NCBI GenBank assembly: GCA_028692885.1 | Contig: JAQUWM010000001.1 | Location: 35,293 to 99,292, forward strand | Direction of reading: 5' to 3' | Length of the DNA stretch: 64,000 nt | From: Acetobacterium sp. | Lineage (GTDB): Bacteria > Bacillota > Clostridia > Eubacteriales > Eubacteriaceae | Shown: piece after piece, positions 1-8,878 of the stretch | How the letters are laid out: each line of letters opens with the position of its first letter | How positions within the stretch are numbered: position 1 is the first letter of the stretch | The notes under the pieces: model-generated | Databases searched by the model: none | What the model saw: only the letters and a program-made list of their open reading frames with translations | What the model was told of the DNA's origin: nothing | Program-made: the position numbers and the translations under genes

Positions 1-672
1 ACCGCCGACATGGTTGTCAACAAACATTACCGCTGCCAGCACCGCCGGGGATTCTTCCAGGGTAGCATAGCAGTAGGTCGAGGTAATCTTATCAAAAAAC
101 TTGAAAATATCGGGATCGCTGAAATAATTCTCCAGCAAACTGCGAGCACTTTTATTTAAATATCCCATAAACCGGGCATAGGACAGCGGATGTTTGATCA
201 GACTTTTCAGAGCACCCCGGGCTTCAGTTTCATCCGGAGTGGTATAATTCGGATTTGCCACCATCACATCCGTATACATTTTCTCAAGATCGCGATAAAA
301 TCGCCGGATATTGTCCCGCTCCGATGGAAACACCATTCCCAGCTGCTCCGCAAAGTCATTGATATCGTCCCCAAAGCGAATCCGATGTCCCTTAAAATGC
401 ATACAGTAAAGCAGATCGTGCTTCACCACCTCAATCGGTTTTTCCAGACAATCAAAAACAAAGCGATGAGCGTTGAAGCCTTTGTCACCAAACCCGAACA
501 GCATCGCTGCACCAATATCAAAGGTCGCCCCATTGCGTTTAAAAACCCCGCAGGAACCGCCGGGATTATAACTTTTTTCAATCACCGCAATCTTTAATCC
601 GCTTTTCGCGAGCAGACTCCCCGCAGTCAGGCCAGACAATCCTCCGCCAATAATAATCACATCAAAATCCAT
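1..672 (-). CDS. CrtI/phytoene-desaturase-like FAD-dependent oxidoreductase, N-terminal part (runs off the left edge)
   Basis: 224 codons stay open from an ATG at 672 to the window edge. The first residues form a beta strand and a dinucleotide-binding loop (GGGLSGL, residues 9-15), followed by an acidic residue (E32) at the end of the second strand and a PGG turn. This is the classical FAD-binding start of the phytoene desaturase/carotene isomerase/amine oxidase superfamily. A GAGGGAA ribosome site sits just upstream. The substrate cannot be told, because the C-terminal half with the second FAD motif is missing. The family includes carotenoid desaturases and many uncharacterised bacterial NAD(P)/FAD oxidoreductases. 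A possible -10 (TATAAT) lies at 719-724. Confidence is good for the fold and low for the reaction. Confidence 0.75.
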   Translation of the reverse strand, partial: MDFDVIIIGGGLSGLTAGSLLAKSGLKIAVIEKSYNPGGSCGVFKRNGATFDIGAAMLFGFGDKGFNAHRFVFDCLEKPIEVVKHDLLYCMHFKGHRIRFGDDINDFAEQLGMVFPSERDNIRRFYRDLEKMYTDVMVANPNYTTPDETEARGALKSLIKHPLSYARFMGYLNKSARSLLENYFSDPDIFKFFDKITSTYCYATLEESPAVLAAVMFVDNHVGG

Positions 673-843
673 AACTATTCCCTCTTTTGCGCTCGTTTTT
701 TGTTATCGTTATTACTCAATTATACCCCGAATCATTATAATTACACCCGGAGAACTGATCAATTTTTGTCGTTATGATCAACAGTTTTTCTGGCCGTCAG
801 CCGATCATCAAAAATACCAACACGCAAAAAAGAAAACACCTGT

Positions 844-1755
844 TCAATAGGTGCTTTCCAACGCTCTGATTGCCTCATATAAATATCTGTTCACCGGAGT
901 ATCAATGCCATGTTTCTCGCCCAGGCGGTTCACTGTGCCGGAAAAAAGTTCCACCTCGCTGGGTCGCCGGGCTTCCACATCCTGCCGCATCGAGGGTTTT
1001 CCCTGAGGACTCAATGAGTCCACCACTCCCAGCCAGTAAGTGATGTCCGCCATAGTCAGCTCGATCCCTTCTTTTCGAGCCACCGGGATCACCTCAGCCA
1101 TGGCGGCAATCATCAGTTCCCGCGATTTACCCGGCTTTTGAACACTACCAAAATTTTCACCAAAAACCGAAACCACCTGGTTAACACCAACATTTAGCAT
1201 AAACTTGGCCCAGATCTTCCGATCCATCTGGTGATCAATCTGATAGGCAATACCAACCTGATCAAAAAACGCCTGAACCCGGTTTACCTTGTCTGCGGGT
1301 CCATCGCCGTTCCGGTTGCCAAAACAGATAATCCCCGGGTTGGTATAAATCAGCTGATTGCCAACTTTGACCGTATCCATCCCCTGAGCCACTGACCAGA
1401 TTAAATGCTCTTCTCCAAAAGCCTCTCCAATAATGGCTTCACTGGTAATACCATTAAGCAGCGACATAAAAAGGGTATCCGGCCCGACATGATTTCGGAT
1501 CTCGCTAATGGCTGCTTCCAGCCCATTGATTTTTACGGTCAATAGAATCAGATCGGCCACCTCATCGTCGGCCGGGGTCTGGTAGTAAAAATCACAATCT
1601 CTCCCATTGCAGAAAATTCCCTGGCTCTGGTATTTTTTTATCCGTTTTTCATCCGCAATCACCGAAAAATCTGAGCCGATCTTCTGGGCAATCTGGTGGC
1701 CAAAGAGAATCCCTAACGCTCCCAGACCAATGACTGATACCTTTTTTATTTTCAT
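844..1755 (-). CDS. panE: Ketopantoate reductase (ApbA/PanE family)
   Basis: About 303 residues, the usual length for 2-dehydropantoate 2-reductase, which reduces ketopantoate to pantoate with NADPH in pantothenate/CoA synthesis. The Rossmann loop GLGALG is at the N terminus (VSVIGLGALG), and the family C-terminal helical domain contains KIWAKFMLNVGVNQ, which holds the conserved lysine and asparagine. The reading frame can be extended 4 codons to a GTG at 1767, but GTGAGG lies six bases before the ATG at 1755, so the shorter start is preferred. No other pantothenate genes are adjacent, and many bacteria carry several ApbA paralogues, so another 2-keto-acid substrate is possible. Confidence 0.8.
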   Translation of the reverse strand: MKIKKVSVIGLGALGILFGHQIAQKIGSDFSVIADEKRIKKYQSQGIFCNGRDCDFYYQTPADDEVADLILLTVKINGLEAAISEIRNHVGPDTLFMSLLNGITSEAIIGEAFGEEHLIWSVAQGMDTVKVGNQLIYTNPGIICFGNRNGDGPADKVNRVQAFFDQVGIAYQIDHQMDRKIWAKFMLNVGVNQVVSVFGENFGSVQKPGKSRELMIAAMAEVIPVARKEGIELTMADITYWLGVVDSLSPQGKPSMRQDVEARRPSEVELFSGTVNRLGEKHGIDTPVNRYLYEAIRALESTY

Positions 1756-1859
1756 CTGTTGCCTCACTTTATCCTTTCATTGATATTCATTTTCGCTTTA
1801 AATCACCGATCGAGTTATTATATCGCTACCCTTGATTTCAAAGCCGATCATTTAGCCGC

Positions 1860-2849
1860 TTAAAACCCTAGCAGATCCAGCACCTTTTCATCGACATGCC
1901 GATTTTCGCCTACAAATGGATAATTATGAATATGTAATGCCGGGTTGAAGTTTAGTTCGATGATGCTGTAATTCCCGGCATCAGGTTTTTTTTGAATATC
2001 GCGGATGATGATATCGGCTCCACAGATCCTGGCGCCCACTGCCTGAGCCGCTTTTACGGCGATGGTTTTATAATCATCGATGATCTCATCAGTAAAGTCA
2101 ATGCTGTCACCGCCGGTGCTGATGTTAGAATTTTCTCTGAGATAGACGGTTTCGCCATCCTCAGGAATAGTCTGAATGGATTTGTGCTGCTCACTGAGAA
2201 ACGCTATTTCGGTTTTATCCAGCCGGATCTTCTCCAGCGGTGATACATAACCCTTTCCCCGTAGCGGATTCCGATTTTTTTCAGCGACCAGCGCTTCGAT
2301 GGTTTGAATCCCATCCCCCACCACATTGGCCGGCACCCGGTGAAGAATTCCCACCACCGCATCGCCAATAACCAGAAACCGATACTCCTTGCCAGGAATA
2401 AATTCTTCAATCAGCACCGATCGATCATGGCTAAATGCCTGGCTTACCGCCGTCTGATAGCACTCTTCACACTGGAGATTTTTAAAAATCTCTATGCCAA
2501 GGCCAAAATTGGAAGACTTGGGTTTCACCACAATATCTTTGCCCCGGAATGTTTCATAGTAAGCCCTGGCTTCGGTCACTGATTTAACCATAATCCCCGC
2601 CGGAACGTTGATACCTTTTTCTCGTAGAATCAGCTTAGTGACTTCTTTATTTTCCATGATCAGCGGCGCAATATAGGTATCGGCCGATGTTCGGGTTGCC
2701 TGTTTGATATACTCGATTTTGCTGTCTTTTTTAAGCCGGATAAAATTATCCTCAGCATCCAGAATCTCCACCGCGATTCCTCTTTGCTCTGCCGCATTAA
2801 TCAACATCGCCGTCGACAATTCCAATCCGTCATGATTATTTATAAACAT
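1860..2849 (-). CDS. Stand-alone GshF-type ATP-grasp ligase (glutathione-synthetase-like domain)
   Basis: About 329 residues that resemble the C-terminal, ATP-grasp half of bifunctional GshF/GshAB. Visible features are VVKPKSSNFGLGI (ATP-binding lysine and small loop), EEFIPGKEYRFLV, RVPANVVGDG, YLRENSNISTGGDSID, and the metal-binding end IIELNFNPALHIH. In GshF this half joins glycine to gamma-glutamylcysteine. The N-terminal gamma-glutamylcysteine ligase half is absent, and the 425 bases upstream contain no remnant of it that I can see. The start is the ATG at 2849, which has AGAAGGTGG upstream; a GTG extension to 2858 overlaps that site. It may use gamma-glutamylcysteine made elsewhere or a different peptide-like substrate. 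Fold confidence is high, substrate uncertain. Confidence 0.8.
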   Translation of the reverse strand: MFINNHDGLELSTAMLINAAEQRGIAVEILDAEDNFIRLKKDSKIEYIKQATRTSADTYIAPLIMENKEVTKLILREKGINVPAGIMVKSVTEARAYYETFRGKDIVVKPKSSNFGLGIEIFKNLQCEECYQTAVSQAFSHDRSVLIEEFIPGKEYRFLVIGDAVVGILHRVPANVVGDGIQTIEALVAEKNRNPLRGKGYVSPLEKIRLDKTEIAFLSEQHKSIQTIPEDGETVYLRENSNISTGGDSIDFTDEIIDDYKTIAVKAAQAVGARICGADIIIRDIQKKPDAGNYSIIELNFNPALHIHNYPFVGENRHVDEKVLDLLGF

Positions 2850-3274
2850 AGTGACCACCTTCTGAAAGTGATGATGCTGAATTTACCAGATTTCTGTCGA
2901 TTGACATCGAACGACTTAATCGATCTTTTCATCCAGACGATTCGTCTTTGTCTAAAAATCTGCTTATCAAAATCGATACTAGACCATTCAGATCAATGAT
3001 TCTATCAGACACTCATCATTTCGCTTTAATTTATTAGTTATTATCACATACGATCACTATTTTCAGCTTAAAAAAACACGACACTTAAATATCGCCCTCA
3101 ATGATATCATAAAAATAATTTCTGATTTAATATTACTTGACAAAAAATAATTGAAATAACTATGATACGTTCACGATTTTCAGCCTATTACCGAAACCAT
3201 CCTGAAGCCTATGATCTCAGCGTCTTAACCAATAACTTCACCGATTTATATTTAACCCCAAATATTGTCTTCTT
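2850..3274. other. AT-rich intergenic gap, 425 bases, no gene seen
   Basis: No convincing coding frame. It should hold the promoter of the ATP-grasp gene. On the plus strand there is an isolated promoter-like pair, TTGACA (3137-3142) and TATGAT (3161-3166) 18 bases apart, pointing at the 3' end of the ABC-F gene. No clear terminator for the ABC-F gene was found. Confidence 0.5.
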
Positions 3275-4807
3275 TCAGCCCTCAATATTGATAATATGCT
3301 CGGCCCAGTCTTCATAAAACGAAGCTTCATGAGAAACCAGAATCAGTGTCCCGGTCCACTTGATCAGTTCGCCCTTTAACACCTCTTTGGCATCAGCATC
3401 GAGATGGTTGGTCGGTTCATCAAGAATCAGAAAATTGGCACTGGTCAGCATCAGAATACAGATTTTAACCTTGGCCTGTTCCCCACCACTGAGGGTCGCT
3501 ACCCCCTGAAGCATGCTTTTTGCTTTTAAACCGCACTGGGCCAGATAGCGCCGCAGTTGACTCTGGGACAGTTTGGGGTAGACCTCGGACACCACCTGAA
3601 TGGGAGTCATGGTAGGGTTGTCCCAATTGAGATCCTGCTCAAAATAAGCGATTTTGATGTTGTCGGCAAACTTGAATTTCCCCGAAATAGGGGGAATCTG
3701 TTTGACCAGAGTTTTTAGCAGCGTTGATTTCCCAATCCCGTTAAAGCCGGTGATCACCGTTTTCTGGCCCGACTCGATTTTAAAATTCATTTTCGACAGC
3801 AGCGGGTAATCATAGCCGATCTCCAGATCCTTGACGCTTAAGGAACGCTGGGCAGAAATATGGGTCGCGGTCAATCGGAAATTGGGTTTTGGCACCAGTT
3901 CTGGTGGTGGAATCCGGTCGATCCGATCCAATTGTTTCTGCCTGCTCTTGGCCATGCTGGCGGTGGATGCCCGGGCCTTGTTTTTGGAAATATAGTCTTC
4001 GAATTTTTTAATCTCTTTTTTCTGGGCTTCAAATTCGCGGATATAGCTTTCCCGTCGCAGCCCTTTTAAGGTGATAAACTTGGTGATGTTGCCACTGTAT
4101 TTTTTGATCGTGGAAAACTCGATGTCGCAGACACAGGTGGTGATCTTGTCCAAAAATTCAAAGTCATGGGAAATTACCAGAAAGGTGCCCTCATAAGCTT
4201 TTAAATAATCGGTAAGCCATTCCACATGTTCCTTATCGAGAAAGTTGGTGGGCTCATCCAGAAGCAGTACGTTGGGTTCTTCCAGCAGCAGCTTGGCCAG
4301 AATAACCTTGGCCCGCTGGCCACCGCTGAGTTGTTCCAGAATGCTGTCCATTCCCAGCGCCGTAATCCCCAGACCATCGGCAATTTTCAAGATCCGGCTT
4401 TCCAGTTCATAAAAGCCGGAATTTTCCAGCAAACTCTGCAGGTCTGAGGCTCTGTTCATGGCTTTCTCACTGCAATCGCTGCCCATGTCTTCATAAATTC
4501 TAGTCAGCTGTGCTTCTATTTCATAGAGCTCGTGAAACGATGTTTTCAGATAGTCAAACACCGTCACATCCTGATCAATTTTGGCATGCTGGTCCAGATA
4601 CCCAACCTTAATCCCTTTTTGCCAGCGGATCTCCCCGCCATCGGGAATAAGTTCGCCGATTAGGGTATTTAAAAGGGTGGTCTTCCCGGTGCCGTTACGC
4701 CCGACAATCCCCATGTGCTCGCCTTTGAATAATTCAAAGGAAGCCTCCTGATATAAAATTTTATCACCAAACGAATGTGATAGATTTATGACGTCCAATA
4801 GTCCCAT
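3275..4807 (-). CDS. ABC-F family ATPase, likely antibiotic-resistance/ribosome-protection type
   Basis: 510 residues with two ATP-binding cassettes and no membrane segment, the ABC-F layout. NBD1: Walker A GRNGTGKT (36-43), signature LSGGQ (160-164), Walker B LLLDEPTNFLD (181-191). The inter-domain linker of about 90 residues is basic and helical. NBD2: Walker A GFNGIGKS (354-361), signature LSGGE (439-443), Walker B LILDEPTNHLD. All catalytic residues look intact. ABC-F proteins bind the ribosomal E site, and several displace ribosome-targeting drugs. The leader with a short upstream reading frame and a terminator (4838-5281) is typical of inducible resistance ABC-F genes and is the main reason for the resistance call; which drug class cannot be told. 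Ribosome site CAGGAGAAA precedes the ATG. Confidence 0.85.
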   Translation of the reverse strand: MGLLDVINLSHSFGDKILYQEASFELFKGEHMGIVGRNGTGKTTLLNTLIGELIPDGGEIRWQKGIKVGYLDQHAKIDQDVTVFDYLKTSFHELYEIEAQLTRIYEDMGSDCSEKAMNRASDLQSLLENSGFYELESRILKIADGLGITALGMDSILEQLSGGQRAKVILAKLLLEEPNVLLLDEPTNFLDKEHVEWLTDYLKAYEGTFLVISHDFEFLDKITTCVCDIEFSTIKKYSGNITKFITLKGLRRESYIREFEAQKKEIKKFEDYISKNKARASTASMAKSRQKQLDRIDRIPPPELVPKPNFRLTATHISAQRSLSVKDLEIGYDYPLLSKMNFKIESGQKTVITGFNGIGKSTLLKTLVKQIPPISGKFKFADNIKIAYFEQDLNWDNPTMTPIQVVSEVYPKLSQSQLRRYLAQCGLKAKSMLQGVATLSGGEQAKVKICILMLTSANFLILDEPTNHLDADAKEVLKGELIKWTGTLILVSHEASFYEDWAEHIINIEG

Positions 4808-4837
4808 TATTTTTCTCCTGGTTGTTAAGAATTTTTA

Positions 4838-4878
4838 GCAAAAATAAAACAGAGAGCCATTTTATACTGACTCTCTGT
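4838..4878 (-). terminator. Intrinsic terminator in the ABC-F leader (attenuator)
   Basis: An 8-bp perfect stem ACAGAGAG/CTCTCTGT (4849-4856 with 4871-4878, 14-base loop) is followed on the minus strand by TTTATTTTT. It lies about 30 bases before the ABC-F start codon, between promoter and gene, so it can act as an attenuator. Confidence 0.8.
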
Positions 4879-4887
4879 CATTATAAA

Positions 4888-4916
4888 AGGCCATAACGAA
4901 CATTGCGTTATGGCCT
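4888..4916 (-). promoter_or_regulatory. Perfect 11-bp hairpin upstream of the attenuator
   Basis: AGGCCATAACG pairs with CGTTATGGCCT around a 7-base loop, followed on the minus strand by TTTTATAA. It could be an anti-antiterminator or a weak first terminator of the ABC-F leader. The sequence just upstream on the minus strand (TATGCTATACT, about 4964-4974) also resembles an extended -10, so an internal promoter is possible. Confidence 0.55.
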
Positions 4917-4987
4917 GAAAACTTTCCTGCTGGTTACCGGTTTAAGCGCACCACAATAAAGTATAGCATATACAAACAAATATCGTA

Positions 4988-5086
4988 GTACCGACAATTG
5001 TTACATCGTGTTGTTTGCATCAGAGCGGACACGGCGATAGCCTGTCCGATTCTGCAGCAAACAACTGATTAACAATTGGTCGGTAC
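4988..5086. repeat. Palindromic MITE-like repeat, family A copy 1
   Basis: Bounded by GTACCGACAATTGTTA (4988-5003) and its near-perfect inverse TAACAATTGGTCGGTAC (5070-5086). Nested arms are TTGTTTGC/GCAAACAA and GGACA/TGTCC, so the whole 99 bases can fold into one long hairpin. Related copies lie at 8747-8844 and 53795-53905. No coding capacity. It lies inside the ABC-F leader, between the leader peptide and the attenuator. Confidence 0.75.
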
Positions 5087-5133
5087 GGGAGTTTGTCGTT
5101 ACACTTAAAAAAGTTGCTATACCATAAAAACGC

Positions 5134-5232
5134 TTAGACCGATGAGAATAAAAGTTTTGGTTTATCTTTAGGCTCTAAACAATGTCTCATCGTATCTCTC
5201 ATTGTCAGAGCTGCTTCAATGGTTAAAATCAT
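5134..5232 (-). CDS. Leader peptide (upstream ORF) of the ABC-F gene, 32 codons
   Basis: ATG at 5232, stop TAA at 5134-5136. The peptide begins MILTIEAALTMRDTMRHC. Ribosome site AGAAGGTGAA is six to seven bases upstream, and the promoter ends about 20 bases before the ATG. The coding sequence itself folds: ACAATG and CATTGT flank a short loop, with GCTCT/AGAGC outside. Leader peptides of this size in front of an attenuator are the known mechanism by which stalled ribosomes switch on ABC-F and erm genes. The stalling codon cannot be read from sequence alone. Too short for standard gene callers. Confidence 0.7.
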   Translation of the reverse strand: MILTIEAALTMRDTMRHCLEPKDKPKLLFSSV

Positions 5233-5252
5233 CTTGTTCACCTTCTGCTACT

Positions 5253-5281
5253 AGTTTATCAAAACAGATTGCACTTGTCAA
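5253..5281 (-). promoter_or_regulatory. Sigma-A promoter of the ABC-F leader
   Basis: Minus strand: -35 TTGACA (5276-5281), 17-base spacer, -10 TAAACT (5253-5258). It begins directly after the htpG terminator U-run. The -35 is part of the 12-base palindrome TGTCAATTGACA (5276-5287). Confidence 0.75.
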
Positions 5282-5290
5282 TTGACATTA

Positions 5291-5329
5291 AAAAACCAGC
5301 CCCGCCTTTTAAGGATGGTACTGGTTTTT
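5291..5329 (-). terminator. Terminator of htpG
   Basis: CCAG...CTGG stem with a partly paired interior and a T-run on each side (AAAAACCAG...CTGGTTTTT), beginning four bases after the htpG stop. Confidence 0.7.
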
Positions 5330-5333
5330 GTTG

Positions 5334-7229
5334 TTACATCAGTTTGCTGATGTTTTTGGTAAAGGCAACGACGTCGTCAAGCGGCAATCCGGCAATCAAT
5401 CGGGCCTGATTGTAAAGCAGCTCGGTATAGAGGGCAAACTGGTCTTCATCTGCTTCGTAGAAGCTTCGCAGTTTTTCATACACCGGATGGTTTTTATTGA
5501 TTTCCAATACTTTCTTCGCCTTGACATCACCGCCCTGGGGCATGGTGTTCAAGGTCATTTCCATTTCGATGGACAGATCCCCTTCAGTGGACAGATAAGC
5601 CACATCATCTTTCAGGTGGGCTGTGGTTTTTACTTTCACGACCTCATCCCCGATCAGGTCTTTCATTTTGGCCAGCAGTTTTTCATCTGTTTCAGATGTT
5701 TCGGTGGCTTCATCGGTTTCATTTTCTTCCGGTGCTTCCAGTCCCAGATTCTGGCTGGAAACCGAACGAAATTCCTTTTCCATGTATTGTCGTAAGGTCT
5801 GGGTGACAAATTCATCAATGGTTTCGGTTAAATAAAGGATCTCATAGTCTTTGTTTTTGATGATCGAAACCTGGGGCAGTTTTTCCAACTGACTGACTGA
5901 TGAACCGGTAGCATAATAGATGTATTTCTGGTCTTCCGGCATCCGTTCCACATATTCTTTAAGGGTAACCATCTTGCCTTCCTTTGATGAATAAAAGAGC
6001 AGGAAGTCCTGGAGTTTTTCCTTATCCTGTCCCCATTTATCATAGGTTCCCACCTTGATCTGATTGCCGAAGGCTTTGAAGAATTTTTCATAGGTTTCGC
6101 GGTCATTTTCCAGCATTTTTTTCAGCTCTTCAGAAATTCTGGTGTCGATTTTACGGCTGATCAGTCGCAGTTGTCGATCCTGCTGCAGCATTTCCCGGGA
6201 AATATTTAATGAAATATCTTCCGAATCCACTACCCCTTTGACAAAACTGAAATAGTCCGGCAACAGCTCGCTGCATTTTTCCATAATCAGTACGCCATTG
6301 GAATACAGCTCCAGACCCTTTTCGTAGTCTCTGGTGTAATAATCAAAGGGTGCCTGACCGGGGATATAAAGAATCGCTTTATAGCTCATTGCGCCTTCAA
6401 TACTCAGGTGAACATGGGCCAGGGGGGCATCAAAACCCAGCCGTTTGTCGTGATAGAAGTTGTTGTAATCCTCATCGGTCAGCTCGTTTTTATTTTTTCG
6501 CCAGATTGGGATCATCGAATTCAGGACCGCATCAGCCAGATAGGTTTCGTATTCAGGATTTTCGCTGTCTTTAGTATCTTCTTTGACCCGACTCTTTTCC
6601 TCCACCATCTTAATCGGGTAACGGATGAAATTGGAGTAATGCTCAACCAGGTGACGGATGCGATAAGGTTCCAGATAATCGTCGTAGTTATTGTCTTCGG
6701 TATTTTCTTTGAGATGGAGGGTGATTTTTGAACCATGAGTTTTTCGGGTTCCCGGTTCAATGGTATAACCATCAGCCCCTTCAGAAACCCATAAACAGGC
6801 TTGTTCGGCATCGAGGGCTTTTGTTTCCACCTCAACCTTGTCAGCTACCATAAAGGCTGAATAGAAGCCGACCCCAAACTGGCCGATGATGTCAAAATCT
6901 TCTTCCATTTCCTGATCGTTTTTAAAATCGCTGGAACCGCTTTTAGCAATGGTGCCCAGATTGTCTTCCAATTCTTCCGCGGTCATCCCAATCCCGGTGT
7001 CTTCGATCGTCAGGGTGCGGTTATCCTTATTGGGATGAATACGGATATAGTAGTCATCCTTATTAAAGGTTTTATCTTTGTCTGTTAATGTTTTGTAGTA
7101 AACCTTGTCGATGGCATCGGATGCATTTGAAATCAATTCTCTTAAAAATATTTCATTGTTGGTGTAAATTGAATTGATCATCAAATCCATAAGACGCTTG
7201 GATTCTGATTTAAACTGCTTTTTTTCCAT
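5334..7229 (-). CDS. htpG: Molecular chaperone HtpG (bacterial Hsp90)
   Basis: About 631 residues, the normal HtpG length. The GHKL ATPase motifs are clear: [12 protein letters not shown] (binding asparagine and aspartate), DTGIGMT, and [13 protein letters not shown] (the lid glycine motif). The middle domain has [10 protein letters not shown], which holds the catalytic arginine. HtpG is a cytosolic ATP-dependent chaperone that remodels client proteins. The start is the ATG at 7229 ([11 protein letters not shown]), which has AAGAGG seven bases upstream; the frame is open six codons further. Expression is evidently under HrcA control through the CIRCE operator overlapping the start of its transcript. 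It forms a single-gene unit closed by the terminator at 5291-5329. Confidence 0.97.
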   Translation of the reverse strand: MEKKQFKSESKRLMDLMINSIYTNNEIFLRELISNASDAIDKVYYKTLTDKDKTFNKDDYYIRIHPNKDNRTLTIEDTGIGMTAEELEDNLGTIAKSGSSDFKNDQEMEEDFDIIGQFGVGFYSAFMVADKVEVETKALDAEQACLWVSEGADGYTIEPGTRKTHGSKITLHLKENTEDNNYDDYLEPYRIRHLVEHYSNFIRYPIKMVEEKSRVKEDTKDSENPEYETYLADAVLNSMIPIWRKNKNELTDEDYNNFYHDKRLGFDAPLAHVHLSIEGAMSYKAILYIPGQAPFDYYTRDYEKGLELYSNGVLIMEKCSELLPDYFSFVKGVVDSEDISLNISREMLQQDRQLRLISRKIDTRISEELKKMLENDRETYEKFFKAFGNQIKVGTYDKWGQDKEKLQDFLLFYSSKEGKMVTLKEYVERMPEDQKYIYYATGSSVSQLEKLPQVSIIKNKDYEILYLTETIDEFVTQTLRQYMEKEFRSVSSQNLGLEAPEENETDEATETSETDEKLLAKMKDLIGDEVVKVKTTAHLKDDVAYLSTEGDLSIEMEMTLNTMPQGGDVKAKKVLEINKNHPVYEKLRSFYEADEDQFALYTELLYNQARLIAGLPLDDVVAFTKNISKLM

Positions 7230-7259
7230 AACATACCTCTTTTTCATGTTGTAATATTG

Positions 7260-7286
7260 TTAGCACTCTTTCTTTAAGAGTGCTAA
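7260..7286 (-). promoter_or_regulatory. CIRCE operator (HrcA binding site) of htpG
   Basis: TTAGCACTC (7260-7268), 9-base spacer, GAGTGCTAA (7278-7286): an exact match to the CIRCE consensus. It begins five bases after the -10 box and so covers the transcription start. HrcA represses here and releases on heat shock. Confidence 0.97.
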
Positions 7287-7290
7287 CAAT

Positions 7291-7319
7291 ATTGTAAGTA
7301 ACTTTATTAAAAGTGTCAA
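7291..7319 (-). promoter_or_regulatory. Sigma-A promoter of htpG
   Basis: Minus strand: TTGACA (7314-7319), exactly 17 bases, TACAAT (7291-7296), immediately upstream of CIRCE. Confidence 0.9.
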
Positions 7320-7407
7320 CCCTTTTAATGATTTTTTAAGGCTGACAAATCACGATCTATTTTTTGTATAACCAGATAAAAAGATTGAAAACAAATCTTC
7401 CTAAAAA

Positions 7408-7440
7408 TAAAATGCCCGGACAATCAGCGTTGCCGGGCAT
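7408..7440 (-). terminator. Terminator of dapL
   Basis: ATGCCCGG (7412-7419) pairs with CCGGGCAT (7433-7440); on the minus strand it is followed by TTTATTTTT. Confidence 0.85.
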
Positions 7441-7449
7441 TTCTTTATT

Positions 7450-8685
7450 TTACAGTTTAAATTCGGTGGTAAAGCGACGGATCGCTTCTGCGGTGTTTTC
7501 TTTGCTGCCGAAAGCGGTGAGTCGGAAATAGCCTTCGCCACTGGGGCCAAACCCCACCCCGGGTGTTCCGACAATGTTGACCTCGTTGAGGAGTTTATCA
7601 AAGAAGGTCCAGGAATCCATGCCGGCTGGTGTCTTCAGCCAGATATAGGGAGCATTGACGCCGCCAAAAACTTCAATGCCGGTACTGGCAACGCCTTCAC
7701 GGATCATTTTGGCGTTATTCATATAATACGCCACCAGGGCCTTGATCTGCGCTTGACCGGCTTCGGTATAAACGGCTTCCGCGCCTTTTTGGATAATATA
7801 AGGAACACCATTGAATTTGGTACAGTGTCTGCGGTTCCACAGCTTATTGATTTCGACCGGTTCGCCGGCTTCGGTATAACCCATTACTTGTTTGGGAACG
7901 ACCACGTAGGAGCAGCGGGTTCCGGTGAAGCCGGCATTTTTTGAGAAGCTACGGAATTCGATGGCTACCTCTTTGGCGCCGTCAATTTCGTAGATGCTGT
8001 GGGGCACATCATCTTCCTGGATATAGGCTTCATAGGCGGCATCGTATAAAATAATGGCCTGATTGGCTTTGGCATAATCTACCCATTTTTTCAGTTCGGT
8101 TTTATTGATAGTCGTTCCGGTCGGGTTATTGGGGAAACACAGATATATCAGATCCACCTTTTCGGTTGGCAATTGTGGTACAAAGCCATTTTCGGCGGTG
8201 CAGGGAATATAAACCATATCGCTCCACTTACCGTCGGCGCCTAATGTTCCGCTGCGACCTGCCATGACATTGCTGTCAACATAAACCGGATAAACGGGAT
8301 CAGTGATGGCAATTTTGGTATTCTGACTGAATATTTCCTGAAAATTGGCGGTATCACTTTTGGAACCGTCGCTGACAAAAATCTCGTCAATGGCCAGATC
8401 GACTCCCCGGGTTTTAAAATCAAACTCGACAATTTTTTCCAGCAGGAAATCATAACCTTGTTCCGGGCCATAGCCCTTGAATGTTTTTTCGTCGGCCATT
8501 CCGTCAACAGCAGTATGTAAGCCAGTGATGACTGCTTCAGGCAGCGGTTTGGTCACGTCGCCGATCCCCAAGCGGATGATATTAGCCTCAGGATTAGCGG
8601 TCTTATAAGCTTCCACCCGTCTCGCTATTTCTGAAAAAAGGTAGGAACCGGGTAATTTAAGATAATTTTCATTAATTAATGCCAT
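7450..8685 (-). CDS. dapL: LL-diaminopimelate aminotransferase
   Basis: 411 residues, the usual DapL length. A class I PLP aminotransferase: [10 protein letters not shown] contains the Schiff-base lysine (K249), PNNPTG is at 185-190, and the N terminus [16 protein letters not shown] plus [11 protein letters not shown] is typical of DapL. DapL converts tetrahydrodipicolinate directly to LL-diaminopimelate using glutamate, bypassing the succinylase and acetylase branches of lysine and peptidoglycan precursor synthesis. It follows lysA on the same strand, with a 193-base gap largely filled by a palindromic repeat. A shared transcript with lysA is likely but not certain. Confidence 0.95.
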   Translation of the reverse strand: MALINENYLKLPGSYLFSEIARRVEAYKTANPEANIIRLGIGDVTKPLPEAVITGLHTAVDGMADEKTFKGYGPEQGYDFLLEKIVEFDFKTRGVDLAIDEIFVSDGSKSDTANFQEIFSQNTKIAITDPVYPVYVDSNVMAGRSGTLGADGKWSDMVYIPCTAENGFVPQLPTEKVDLIYLCFPNNPTGTTINKTELKKWVDYAKANQAIILYDAAYEAYIQEDDVPHSIYEIDGAKEVAIEFRSFSKNAGFTGTRCSYVVVPKQVMGYTEAGEPVEINKLWNRRHCTKFNGVPYIIQKGAEAVYTEAGQAQIKALVAYYMNNAKMIREGVASTGIEVFGGVNAPYIWLKTPAGMDSWTFFDKLLNEVNIVGTPGVGFGPSGEGYFRLTAFGSKENTAEAIRRFTTEFKL

Positions 8686-8746
8686 TTTATTATTTTCCTT
8701 TCGTTATTGTCTCTTGATTATTTAATAAAGGTCTCTTGCGAGAACC

Positions 8747-8844
8747 GTACCGACAAATGTTAATCTCTTGTATGCTGCAGGATCGAACAGGTCGATGACC
8801 TGTTCGCCCTGATGCATACAACATGATATAACATTTTTCGTTAC
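8747..8844. repeat. Palindromic MITE-like repeat, family A copy 2
   Basis: Left end GTACCGACAAATGTTA (8747-8762); right end is a degenerate inverse ending TTTTTCGTTAC at 8844. Nested perfect arms TTGTATGC/GCATACAA and CGAACAGGTC/GACCTGTTCG make one long hairpin. It sits between lysA and dapL. Confidence 0.7.
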
Positions 8845-8878
8845 TCAGGTTTTTTTTATATTAATGCACTATTTAAAA

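Noticed and set aside
3162..3320. About 50-codon plus-strand frame starting ATGATACGT
   Set aside because: Its ATG overlaps the putative -10 box, it has no ribosome site, and it runs into the ABC-F gene.
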